Shown: positions 6,842 through 14,704 of the stretch, one piece after another
Position numbering within the stretch: the first letter of the stretch is position 1
Layout: every line of letters begins with the position of its first letter
Source of the DNA: a bacterium
Lineage (GTDB): Bacteria > SM23-31
Length of the DNA: 40,258 bases
Direction of reading: 5' to 3'
Assembly: GCA_028278455.1 (NCBI GenBank)
Contig: JANQEH010000127.1
Coordinates: forward strand, 1-40,258
Made by a program: the position numbers and the translations under genes
Notes under the pieces: model-generated
What the model saw: only the letters and a program-made list of their open reading frames with translations
The model's database searches: none
What the model was told of the DNA's origin: nothing

Positions 6842-7897
6842 TTACCGGGAAAGTATGTATTTTCCGTTCTCTGATTTGTAACTGATATTAAGTGTCATAC
6901 AGATCGAAGAAATAATATCTTCAACCGGCTGTTGATGAAATGAACCCGTAATTGTCTCTTTTCCAAGGTCCACATCTGCGAGCTCGATCTCAACATTGAA
7001 CTTTTCTTTAAGATCGGCAATTACATTGGTCAACCTTGTTTCATCAAAAACGATTCTGCGGTCTACCCATTCAAGAAATTGCGAAGGATCGATTTTTCTT
7101 GCAGGATTCAGTTTTTTCTCGTCCTTATAGGTCAGCATCTCCCCTTTGACAAGGATCATCCCTGCCCATGCCGGGAGTGATTTTGCCTTGAAACCGACAC
7201 TGCCGGTCTTTACGATCACTCTCGTAACTTCATCCTCATACTTTACACTGAATGAGGTTCCGAAAGCCTTTACGGTCGCGTTTTCGGTTACTACGATGAA
7301 TGATCTCGGTTCTTTTATGACGTCGAAGAACGCTTCTCCCCAAACATGAACAAATCTTATTGAGTTTTCGGGAAAGTAGTTGTTATACTCAATCCTGCTG
7401 TCAGCATTCAGAAGTACAGTTGAACCGTCATCGAGTGTGATCTCTTTAACCTCATTTGCAGCTGTCACAGCCTCTATCAGGTGGGGCTTCCTCATGAATT
7501 CAACAATTTTGACGCCTAATATTCCAACAACCGCAACAGCAAGCACAGCTGCGGCAAGGGTGAACCATTTTTTTCCTGAACCGGAGGCAGCCGCTTTTTC
7601 AGATTTCATCTCCATGACTCTCGGCTGGCCATCTGAAGATACTGACTGTTCTGCAGTTTTTATACTCCCGAGATCAAGGCGGTTTTCAAGGTCTTTCCAT
7701 TGCTCATCAATAACGACCTTCTCAGGCTTATCATAAACATCCGTCATTTTCCATACACTCTTATATTCTTCATATATCTCTTTATTCTCATCTGAGGAGC
7801 GAAGCCACTGGTCAAATTTATTTGATTCCTCTGAAGACAATTCATCATTCAATGCCTTCGAGATCAGGTTTTTTAATTCATCATTTAATTCTCTCAT
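6842..7897 (-). CDS. FecR-family anti-sigma/sigma-regulator
   Basis: A 351-residue single-pass membrane protein. The cytoplasmic N-terminus (about 1-110) includes the anti-sigma-like WLRSSDENKEIYEEY helix, and one transmembrane segment lies at about 111-132. A FecR domain occupies about 143-235 (EITLDDGSTVLLNADSRIEY, then GEAFFDV), and a DUF4974-type C-terminal domain about 280-351 (FDETRLTNVIADLKEKFNVE, then GSFHQQPVEDII). In FCB bacteria such proteins hold or activate a cognate ECF sigma factor in response to an outer membrane receptor. The cognate sigma gene is 72 nt upstream. No TonB receptor is adjacent, so the outer signal source is unknown. Confidence 0.9.
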   Translation of the reverse strand: MRELNDELKNLISKALNDELSSEESNKFDQWLRSSDENKEIYEEYKSVWKMTDVYDKPEKVVIDEQWKDLENRLDLGSIKTAEQSVSSDGQPRVMEMKSEKAAASGSGKKWFTLAAAVLAVAVVGILGVKIVEFMRKPHLIEAVTAANEVKEITLDDGSTVLLNADSRIEYNNYFPENSIRFVHVWGEAFFDVIKEPRSFIVVTENATVKAFGTSFSVKYEDEVTRVIVKTGSVGFKAKSLPAWAGMILVKGEMLTYKDEKKLNPARKIDPSQFLEWVDRRIVFDETRLTNVIADLKEKFNVEIELADVDLGKETITGSFHQQPVEDIISSICMTLNISYKSENGKYILSR

Positions 7898-7969
7898 ATT
7901 GCAAAATCCCTTAAATTATAGCTTTCCTGTAATATTAGTACGTTTCAGATGGGAAAAACCCTATTTTTT

Positions 7970-8509
7970 TCACATCTTTTTTTTAGCATTCTCGCGCAGG
8001 TAAGTGAGTACCTTGCCAATCCTGTTCTCAACCGTTTTCACAGATACATCCAGTATTTCTGCGATTTCCCTCTGCTTATAACCTTCAAACCTGTTCATTA
8101 TGAATACCATTCTTTCATCCTCAGGCAGTCCGTCGAGAAGCTTATTCACAGTATCTCTTAACTCGAATCTATCCGATTCTTTTGATGCAACATTTTCAGG
8201 CACCTTTTCGCTGAAATGTTTTTTCTCAACAGCCGTTTTCCTGAAATGATCCACAACGAGGTTGGCGGCTACCCTGTAAAGATAAGAACTTATCGACTGT
8301 GTCGGATCAAGACCCTCCCTGTTATTCCATACCCGCATAAACACATCCTGTATCAGGTCTTTTGACACAAATGCCGAGGAAGTCCGGTAACAAAGATACC
8401 TGTATAACTGGTCATAAAAGAAATAATACAACTTCTTAAAAGCTTCCGGCTCTGATCGCTTTACGGCTTCTACAACTTCGGAGAGATTTTCGGGTTTATC
8501 CAATTCCAC
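7970..8509 (-). CDS. ECF sigma factor (sigma-70 family, FecI-like)
   Basis: A 179-residue two-domain sigma factor. Region 2 is at about 20-92 (DLIQDVFMRVWNNRE and SSYLYRVAANLVVDHFRK). Region 4 is at about 125-175 (LPEDERMVFIMNRFEG, then the HTH KQREIAEILDVSVKTVENRI). There is no region 3 or C-terminal extension. The listed start is GTG 8509, but AGGGAG overlaps it directly; TTG at 8503 is 5 nt from that site and is an equally good or better start. The gene precedes fecR and the GWxTD gene and probably directs their transcription. It resembles the Bacteroidota 'sigma-70 family expansion' type. Confidence 0.9.
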   Translation of the reverse strand: MELDKPENLSEVVEAVKRSEPEAFKKLYYFFYDQLYRYLCYRTSSAFVSKDLIQDVFMRVWNNREGLDPTQSISSYLYRVAANLVVDHFRKTAVEKKHFSEKVPENVASKESDRFELRDTVNKLLDGLPEDERMVFIMNRFEGYKQREIAEILDVSVKTVENRIGKVLTYLRENAKKKM

Positions 8510-8638
8510 TCCCTTATTAATTATATGATTCGGTTTTTATCTTACTACAAACATCTATAAAATTTTATTCCGGAAATTCTAAAAACATTCTTTTGAAAAT
8601 CAATTTTTATTTATACTCTGCTTATCCTCATGTTAATT

Positions 8639-10162
8639 CTAGGGGGATTTGGATTTTCCCGGCATCTTAACTAGAACATCTACAATCCCATCGTTGTCAT
8701 TCAATCTGGATTCAAGCAATGGATATGAAAGTGCAATATATTCCGGGTAATTTATAGCCCTGCATCTATTGACAATTTCTTCCGCCAGTACTTTTTCGAT
8801 CCCTAAAGCATATTTATAAATAAAATTATCTATCTCCCCCTGATCGTTTCTGGTGATGATATCTGCTATCTCACGTATCAGTTCAGCGGAGGAATTCTCT
8901 ATTTTATCAGGAGCAGATATCTCAAGCAAGGATTTACCGTTTTCTCTGGATATGTTTACTCCCCCCGACTCCTCTAAAAGATACTGCAGTACAATTTTTG
9001 AAGCCATTGATCGTATCCTGGCGCCTTTTTCTTCAGAATCGAAATATTTCAGGTTGAATAAACTTCGAATTAGATAAGCTTCAAATACTGTTTCTGTATT
9101 TGGTAAAATTTCAATCAGTTTCAGTTCATGCATCACAGGCTCGGTTAACAGGTATAGCGCCGACAAATCGGCAAGCACCGTGTACAGGATATCTGATCCA
9201 TTATTTTCATTTACGCCTTGCTTTTTTAATGCAGCCAGCCTGACAACTTCTTTCAGCATGTCAAAAACCGGCTCATAAGTATCCGAGTAAGCTTTCAGTA
9301 CTTCGATATTAACCGGTTTTGCAAATTCTTCTATTACAGTATACCCCAGTGACTTTCTTAACGACTTGCTTATATTGCTGAAATAATATACCTTTGATTT
9401 ACCGTTTCCGGCTGATTCTTTTTGGTAAAATACTGTTCTCACCGGATTGAAAGGTAAACGTATCCTTAGATTATTGCCTAGAAGTATGTTTTGAGGTTTG
9501 ATATTAATAATTCCCTGATCTTTTATTTTAAATTCATCCGGCCAGGGCAGAGTATTCACTAAAGAGGAAATATTTTTGACCAATCCTTTCATTGTCTTTT
9601 CCGAGTAAATATCTGTAAAAAACACACCCCCGGGCTCATACCCCTCTGGTTCTGCGATAAAGCTATTGAGAAAAGTTACATTTGAATTTGAATCGATCCA
9701 TAGATTTCTGAATTTTTCCAGATCGCCGATCCTGACATTACTAATTATATCTGCAAGCTCCAACAATTCTTTCTTATGTTTTTCGGTAGTATACGATGAT
9801 GCTTTTTCCAGAAGCTCGATCGTCATATCGATTTTATTTTCGGGACCGTGATCACCATTATCTGATGAGCCTATACCTGCTCCTCCGTTTAGATCAATGA
9901 GCCAATCCGGATTATAGAAGAATTCAATCCCGTTCATTGCTGCATGATAAAGATAGTAGGAAACCACCTTCTCCTGCAGGTTTAGATCATGAAAACCATC
10001 CGCATAGACATTCAAAACAGCAGTATCTTCAGTTTCTTCTACTACATAAGGCCTCGGTTCAGGAAAATCACTTCCAGTTTGAGAACAGGATATAAAAATA
10101 GTCAAAATTAGAATTGGGATCCTCACCGCGCTCTTCAGGATCATTACATTTAATTTCGGCAT
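8639..10162 (-). CDS. M49 (dipeptidyl-peptidase III)-like lipoprotein without zinc site
   Basis: A 507-residue protein with an SPII signal (IFISCS, lipid Cys about 26). Several stretches follow the order of DPP III: LNLQEKVVSYYLYHAAMNGI (about 60-79); FIAEPEGYEPGGVFF (168-182), where DPP III has its EDPxGxRGSFE-like strand; LRIRLPFNPVR (232-242); ADLSALYLLTEPVMHELKLI (331-350), like the DLxxLYxxxDPKLxExxL helix; and a C-terminal segment around NYPEYIALSYPL. The M49 zinc motifs HEXXGH and EE-x-R-A-D/E should lie at about 300-332. That segment reads VFDMLKEVVRLAALKKQ and ILYTVLAD, with no His pair and no Glu pair. It should therefore be a non-catalytic homologue at the periplasmic membrane face. 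It lies 129 nt upstream of the sigma gene, same strand. Confidence 0.75.
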   Translation of the reverse strand: MPKLNVMILKSAVRIPILILTIFISCSQTGSDFPEPRPYVVEETEDTAVLNVYADGFHDLNLQEKVVSYYLYHAAMNGIEFFYNPDWLIDLNGGAGIGSSDNGDHGPENKIDMTIELLEKASSYTTEKHKKELLELADIISNVRIGDLEKFRNLWIDSNSNVTFLNSFIAEPEGYEPGGVFFTDIYSEKTMKGLVKNISSLVNTLPWPDEFKIKDQGIINIKPQNILLGNNLRIRLPFNPVRTVFYQKESAGNGKSKVYYFSNISKSLRKSLGYTVIEEFAKPVNIEVLKAYSDTYEPVFDMLKEVVRLAALKKQGVNENNGSDILYTVLADLSALYLLTEPVMHELKLIEILPNTETVFEAYLIRSLFNLKYFDSEEKGARIRSMASKIVLQYLLEESGGVNISRENGKSLLEISAPDKIENSSAELIREIADIITRNDQGEIDNFIYKYALGIEKVLAEEIVNRCRAINYPEYIALSYPLLESRLNDNDGIVDVLVKMPGKSKSP

Positions 10163-10267
10163 ATATATCTCGATAAAAGCAAAATTATAATTAAATAGTC
10201 AGCATCATTAAAGTTATTAATTAATATGTGCCGAATCAATAAAAAACTTCTAATGTTAATAATTAGG

Positions 10268-10296
10268 TTGACAATCCTCGATTCAAATAATATATT
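10268..10296 (+). promoter_or_regulatory. sigma70-type promoter for alpha/beta hydrolase
   Basis: TTGACA (10268-10273), a 17-bp spacer and TATATT (10291-10296) give a near-consensus promoter pointing right, with a predicted start near 10303. It lies in the 209-bp divergent region between the M49-like lipoprotein gene and the hydrolase gene. Confidence 0.65.
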
Positions 10297-10371
10297 TTTA
10301 ACTTCGAGTATTTGTTTTAGGTTCAGATTATCTTCAATTTAAAAGATTACTGTTCAATAAATCGAAATCCT

Positions 10372-11289
10372 ATGGGAATATATACATATATAATACTTTT
10401 TGTTTCAGCCGCTATAATATTGAGGACCCTCTGGTATCTGCTGCGAGATAACAGAAAGAGATTCATACGTGCCAAGGGGTATATAGAGAACATTGAAACT
10501 GAGGTTCTGGAGAAGAATGAACAGTTTAATCTGGAGCATTTCACAATCAAGGCATCTCAAGGATTTAAACTTAACGGTTATATTAAATCTCCACCCAAAA
10601 AAACGGATAAATTACCTGCAGTTATTCTCTTAGGAGGTCTTTTCAGCGGGAAGATGATAGTCGATTTCGTCGACTTTGATCCTGTAGAAACTCCTGTTAT
10701 TATGATCTCAACTGACTATCCCTATGAAGGAGAAAAAAGACTGAAATGGTGGCAGGTTCTGTTCGCGATCCCAAGAATAAGAAAAGCGGCTTTTAACAGT
10801 ATTTCAGGTATATTTCTGACAATCGATATGCTAGAGGAGATGGAACACATTGACAAAGACCGGATATATCTGACAGGTGTTAGTTTCGGTTCATTTTTTT
10901 GTCTTGCTGCAGCCGCATGTACACAGAAGATCAAGAGTGTGGCCTCCATATACAGCGGATCAAAGATCGAAAAACTTGTTGAAGTAAATCTACCTTATAA
11001 AATGAAATTCTTCAATAAACTTGTTGGTTTGCTAGCTAAACTGCTGGTTCATCCTCTCGAGCCGCTTCACTATGTCGGTGATATAAGTCCCAGACCGTTC
11101 CTCGTTATGGGAGGAGCCGACGATGAGAGATTTCCGGCAAAGTATACTGAGATGCTGTATGAAAAGGCAGGTGATCCGAAAGATATAATCTGGATCCAGT
11201 CTAATCACATGGAACCACAAAAGACAAAACTTATCAGTCAGCTGACGAAAGAAGTGACCGTCTGGATGAAAAGCAGGAACCTTATCTGA
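10372..11289 (+). CDS. membrane-anchored alpha/beta hydrolase
   Basis: A 305-residue protein with an N-terminal membrane segment (about 3-24) and an alpha/beta-hydrolase fold. The nucleophile elbow is GVSFGS (Ser171), the acid is Asp250 or Asp251 in GGADDERFP, and the catalytic His is His279 in SNHMEP. The strand LPAVILLGGL at 81-90 supplies the oxyanion region. The substrate is unknown; the closest general type is the dienelactone hydrolase/prolyl-oligopeptidase-like esterases. No clear ribosome site precedes the ATG. The stop codon directly abuts the stop of the convergent aminotransferase gene, leaving no room for a separate terminator. Confidence 0.85.
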   Translation: MGIYTYIILFVSAAIILRTLWYLLRDNRKRFIRAKGYIENIETEVLEKNEQFNLEHFTIKASQGFKLNGYIKSPPKKTDKLPAVILLGGLFSGKMIVDFVDFDPVETPVIMISTDYPYEGEKRLKWWQVLFAIPRIRKAAFNSISGIFLTIDMLEEMEHIDKDRIYLTGVSFGSFFCLAAAACTQKIKSVASIYSGSKIEKLVEVNLPYKMKFFNKLVGLLAKLLVHPLEPLHYVGDISPRPFLVMGGADDERFPAKYTEMLYEKAGDPKDIIWIQSNHMEPQKTKLISQLTKEVTVWMKSRNLI

Positions 11290-12420
11290 TCAAAGAACCT
11301 CTTTCAATGCCTTCACAAATTTCTCGATATCTTCGGAATTGTTATAGAAATACGGCGAGATCCTGATACAGTCTTTCCTATAATCAACAATGATATTTCT
11401 CTCCGCCAATGCCCGTACAACAGGGACCGGATCAGGATGTACTGCCATTACAATTGCAGACCTGTCTTCCTTCTTTTCCGGTATTCTAAGCTCGATATTC
11501 TCTTTCTGAAGTAGATGAATAAGCTCCCCGGTAATTTCCCTAGTCATTTTCCAGATGTTTTCAAGCCCGAACTCCAGAACGAGTTCCAGCCCCCCTTTTG
11601 CTGCTACTACCGCAGCAACCGGAGGCGTACCGGTCTCAAATCTCCTTGCATCATCATGATAGGTAAAATCTGTCTGGTCGAAATTGAACTGGTCCTTTAC
11701 TCCAAACCAGCCAGTTATTGTCGGCCTCAAATCTCCGATTAAATCTTTCTTAACATACATAAAGGTTATTCCCGATCCGCCAAGAAGCCACTTTAAACCC
11801 CCACCAAGCAGTACGTCAATATCCATATCCCTGACATTGACAGGTACCTGCCCTACTGACTGGTAGGCATCTATAACACACAGTGCATTATTTTCCTTTG
11901 CATAGCCATTGATCCTCGCTATATCCTGGATATATCCGCTGAGGAAAAAAACATGTGAGGTTGAGACAATGGATGTATTTCCGGTTATGACTTTACTGAA
12001 TTCTTCGACCGGAATATGGATCCGGTCATCAGACTCAATAATATTGACTTCTGCGCCTGCATCTCTTTTTGCCAGCCATTGGTAATTTGAAGTCGGAAAA
12101 TCCATGTCTGTAATCACTATACCGTTTTTTTCTTTAAGATCGAAGCAAGATCCCAGTGAAGATAACAATCCGGATATATTCTGACCGAGGGCTATCTCGG
12201 ATTCATCAGCTCCAAGTACTTTGGCATACATTGACCTCACTGAATCAATTGCGCTCATCCATTTTTCATACCATGCAGATGCTCCCATTCTATCCCAGAG
12301 GTCCAGATAATCATTTACATATTGTCTGGATCTTTTCGAGAGGGCCCCGAGAGAACAAGAATTCATATAGATAGTCTTTCCCAGAATAGGAAATTCATTT
12401 CTTATTTCATTAAGATCCAT
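11290..12420 (-). CDS. class V aminotransferase (cysteine desulfurase-like)
   Basis: A 376-residue PLP enzyme of fold type I. The PLP lysine is Lys210 in LLGGGLKWLLGGSG, the ring-stacking His is His156 (STSHVFF) and the pyridine-nitrogen Asp is Asp184 (VIDAYQSVG). The family includes cysteine desulfurases, isopenicillin-N epimerases and kynureninases. The C-terminal Cys loop of SufS/IscS is not apparent, so a desulfurase role is not supported, and a general class V transaminase or epimerase is as likely. No sulfur-mobilisation partner is adjacent. It ends back to back with the hydrolase gene. Confidence 0.85.
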   Translation of the reverse strand: MDLNEIRNEFPILGKTIYMNSCSLGALSKRSRQYVNDYLDLWDRMGASAWYEKWMSAIDSVRSMYAKVLGADESEIALGQNISGLLSSLGSCFDLKEKNGIVITDMDFPTSNYQWLAKRDAGAEVNIIESDDRIHIPVEEFSKVITGNTSIVSTSHVFFLSGYIQDIARINGYAKENNALCVIDAYQSVGQVPVNVRDMDIDVLLGGGLKWLLGGSGITFMYVKKDLIGDLRPTITGWFGVKDQFNFDQTDFTYHDDARRFETGTPPVAAVVAAKGGLELVLEFGLENIWKMTREITGELIHLLQKENIELRIPEKKEDRSAIVMAVHPDPVPVVRALAERNIIVDYRKDCIRISPYFYNNSEDIEKFVKALKEVL

Positions 12421-12489
12421 AATCGACTCACACTAGTTTTACACCGGTATATTATTCAAGGAAGAATTATTGAAAACAGAAGCGACCTG

Positions 12490-13821
12490 TCAGTCCTTAT
12501 TCTTTTTATTTTCCTCTGCCCGCATCATCACATTCTCTTTGATATCGCTGTAATGAGATTCGTAGAATTTCACAAGCTCCCGGGAAAGCATTTTACATCT
12601 ACCATACGTTCCGGGCTCAAGACCGCTGTTTGCCTTTATCAGGTTCACTGCTTTTGAATCCTTAGCATATTCTTTGCAGTCAACCCGTTTTCCGGAACAC
12701 AGGTATAGGACCGGACTTTTGAAACCAAGCATAGGATATGGTCTGGCAAATTTCTTTAAGAGGCATGACTTATTCAATCTTTCAATTTCGCGGTAAAAAT
12801 CGAATAACTCATTTAGTTTAAGTCCTTTTGCGAGGGCATCGACAAATCCTCTTTTCAACTCTTTGTTGTTGGACATCTGATACAGCTGATCCGTAGCAGT
12901 GCGGATAGGGATTGGATCTTCAAAAAGACCGGAGACCTTCAAATCCATAAAATCAGCTGTAACCAGGACATTCGCATAACTAACAGCTTTGCCGTCATCT
13001 TCAAAAAGCACTTCTTTCTGTCCCTGGTGATAATTTCCGAAACGTTTCAGGGAATCGATGACGTCCATCTCAAGGTTGATCATTTTCGCAGTAATAAAAC
13101 TCTGCTGAAGCTCCTGAAAATAGTACTCTTTAACCTTCTCGATCGGCAGGTCTACATAATGGCCGAGATTTTCAATACTGGAAATATCATGGATCAGACA
13201 GAGTATACCAATGTTAATCAGATCTCCCTTATCAAACCTGATCCCTGTATTGAGAAGTGAATTCTGGAGAATCTCCAGCGCAAAGATGGCAACATTTATC
13301 TGATGATTAAAATACCGAGGAATCCCCGTTTTACTCGACAGAACATCGATCGACCTTGCCCTGTAAAGCAGATAGATCAGCTCATCATCTTTAAGAATGT
13401 CATCAATATACATTCCAATTGTTTTCTCGAGCCTGCCGATGGATTTCCGGAATTCCTGTTTATTTTTTTTAGATTCGAGAGCCTTAGTAAAATCTCTTTT
13501 GATCATTTCCCTGAAGAAATCGGCCACTTTTTTCGATTTTTTTACGGAAAGCTTAAATTTGTAATCAGGATTCGTTTCTTCAAGCTTTACAAGACGTTCC
13601 ACCCTTGCTGTATCAAGCTCCGTATCCTTTGGATATAAAACTCCACCTGTATTATTGCTGAGGTCTTCACCTAATACGAAGCCCGGAGGAAATTTCCTGT
13701 TCTTGGAAGGATCAAATTGGATTATCTTTAAAAACGAGGGAATGTTTTCAATAGACAGGGTCCCGGGATTTATTATAAACAACTGCCAGCTTTGAGCCGT
13801 GTTATTACCTATCTCAGACAC
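12490..13821 (-). CDS. degenerate HD-domain (HD-GYP-like) protein
   Basis: A 443-residue cytoplasmic protein starting at GTG with CAGG 7 nt upstream. The N-terminal 160 residues resemble the PilZ-free leader region of HD-GYP proteins (FPPGFVLGEDL, then GGVLYPKDTEL). The HD core is at about 170-310: His173 in FNHQINVA, His211-Asp212 in LIHDIS, and His265 in NYHQGQ where HD-GYP proteins have HHE. The GYP triplet is absent. C-terminal Cys residues (LYLCSG, VDCKEY, GRCKM, from about residue 385) could form a metal site. It is probably a signalling phosphodiesterase relative or a non-catalytic scaffold. GTG-started and monocistronic, as far as spacing shows. Confidence 0.7.
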   Translation of the reverse strand: MSEIGNNTAQSWQLFIINPGTLSIENIPSFLKIIQFDPSKNRKFPPGFVLGEDLSNNTGGVLYPKDTELDTARVERLVKLEETNPDYKFKLSVKKSKKVADFFREMIKRDFTKALESKKNKQEFRKSIGRLEKTIGMYIDDILKDDELIYLLYRARSIDVLSSKTGIPRYFNHQINVAIFALEILQNSLLNTGIRFDKGDLINIGILCLIHDISSIENLGHYVDLPIEKVKEYYFQELQQSFITAKMINLEMDVIDSLKRFGNYHQGQKEVLFEDDGKAVSYANVLVTADFMDLKVSGLFEDPIPIRTATDQLYQMSNNKELKRGFVDALAKGLKLNELFDFYREIERLNKSCLLKKFARPYPMLGFKSPVLYLCSGKRVDCKEYAKDSKAVNLIKANSGLEPGTYGRCKMLSRELVKFYESHYSDIKENVMMRAEENKKNKD

Positions 13822-14049
13822 AAAAAACCTGCTTGGATTTAAGTTTCAATCACGTAATATTAATAAAATGTCACCCTACTCCAATTTTCAGGTAGAAATT
13901 AATTTACAAAAATTAACAGCTAAAAAAAACACTTTTGTATTTTATACAAATAAAATACGAATTTAATCAACACAATAAGATTCATCAAGAAGAAATCTTT
14001 GCACATTAACAATTTTTATTCCGTATAGGATGAGATTATTATGTCTGAT

Positions 14050-14682
14050 TTAGGTTTTATCATGAAAGTGCATTATATAATCATAATACCCTTTTTCATA
14101 TTGCTCTATCTCATCTATTTCATACTGAAAAACACCTTCTTTTAATCTGAAATACTTCACATTTTCCAGATCATCAGCATTCATGATCCTGCTTGTGGAA
14201 TAAAGATTTGTCTGCCCTCCTTCAGATCTTAAAAAACCTATAAACGGCATATCTTTGAAGGCTTCTTCGATCACTTTGACGATCCTTCCCTTAGCCGGAA
14301 GCCCGAGGAACAACTGATAAGGCTGCCATTTGGATTCGTCGAAAAATACCTTTCTCAGCTCAGGAGACATCGGGATTTCGAGCGTTTGATGATCTGCTCC
14401 TAATTCTTTCCTTTTATCATCGATCATCTTCAGAAGTGGATTGCTCTCCGCTATCTCTTTTATTCTATCCGCCCTCCTGACCATAACAAGGTCGATCACC
14501 TGTTTTGCTAATGGATTTGAGGACAGGAATTTGCTTTTTTTCAGGGTTGGTTTACTGACAGGTTCTTCATCGAGCTTTTTCCTTAACAGATCGATCGCAT
14601 CATCAGACAATGCAACGCCTTTGGATTTACAGAATGCTAATATTTCTCCAAGTGTAGCTCTCGGGACTTTTTTAGCTGCCAT
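14050..14682 (-). CDS. conserved-looking cytoplasmic protein of unknown function
   Basis: A 210-residue soluble protein with no signal or membrane segment. It starts MAAKKVPRATLGEILAFCKS, has a Lys-rich linker at about 45-55 (KPTLKKSKFLSS) and a mixed alpha/beta C-terminal half with many acidic residues (IDEIEQYEKGYYDYIMHF). AAAGG lies 10 nt before the ATG. It follows the GH57 glucanotransferase gene by 22 nt, so it is probably co-transcribed, but nothing in it suggests a carbohydrate domain. I do not recognise the family. Confidence 0.65.
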   Translation of the reverse strand: MAAKKVPRATLGEILAFCKSKGVALSDDAIDLLRKKLDEEPVSKPTLKKSKFLSSNPLAKQVIDLVMVRRADRIKEIAESNPLLKMIDDKRKELGADHQTLEIPMSPELRKVFFDESKWQPYQLFLGLPAKGRIVKVIEEAFKDMPFIGFLRSEGGQTNLYSTSRIMNADDLENVKYFRLKEGVFQYEIDEIEQYEKGYYDYIMHFHDKT

Positions 14683-14704
14683 ATTAGCTTGAGACCTTTA
14701 TGAG

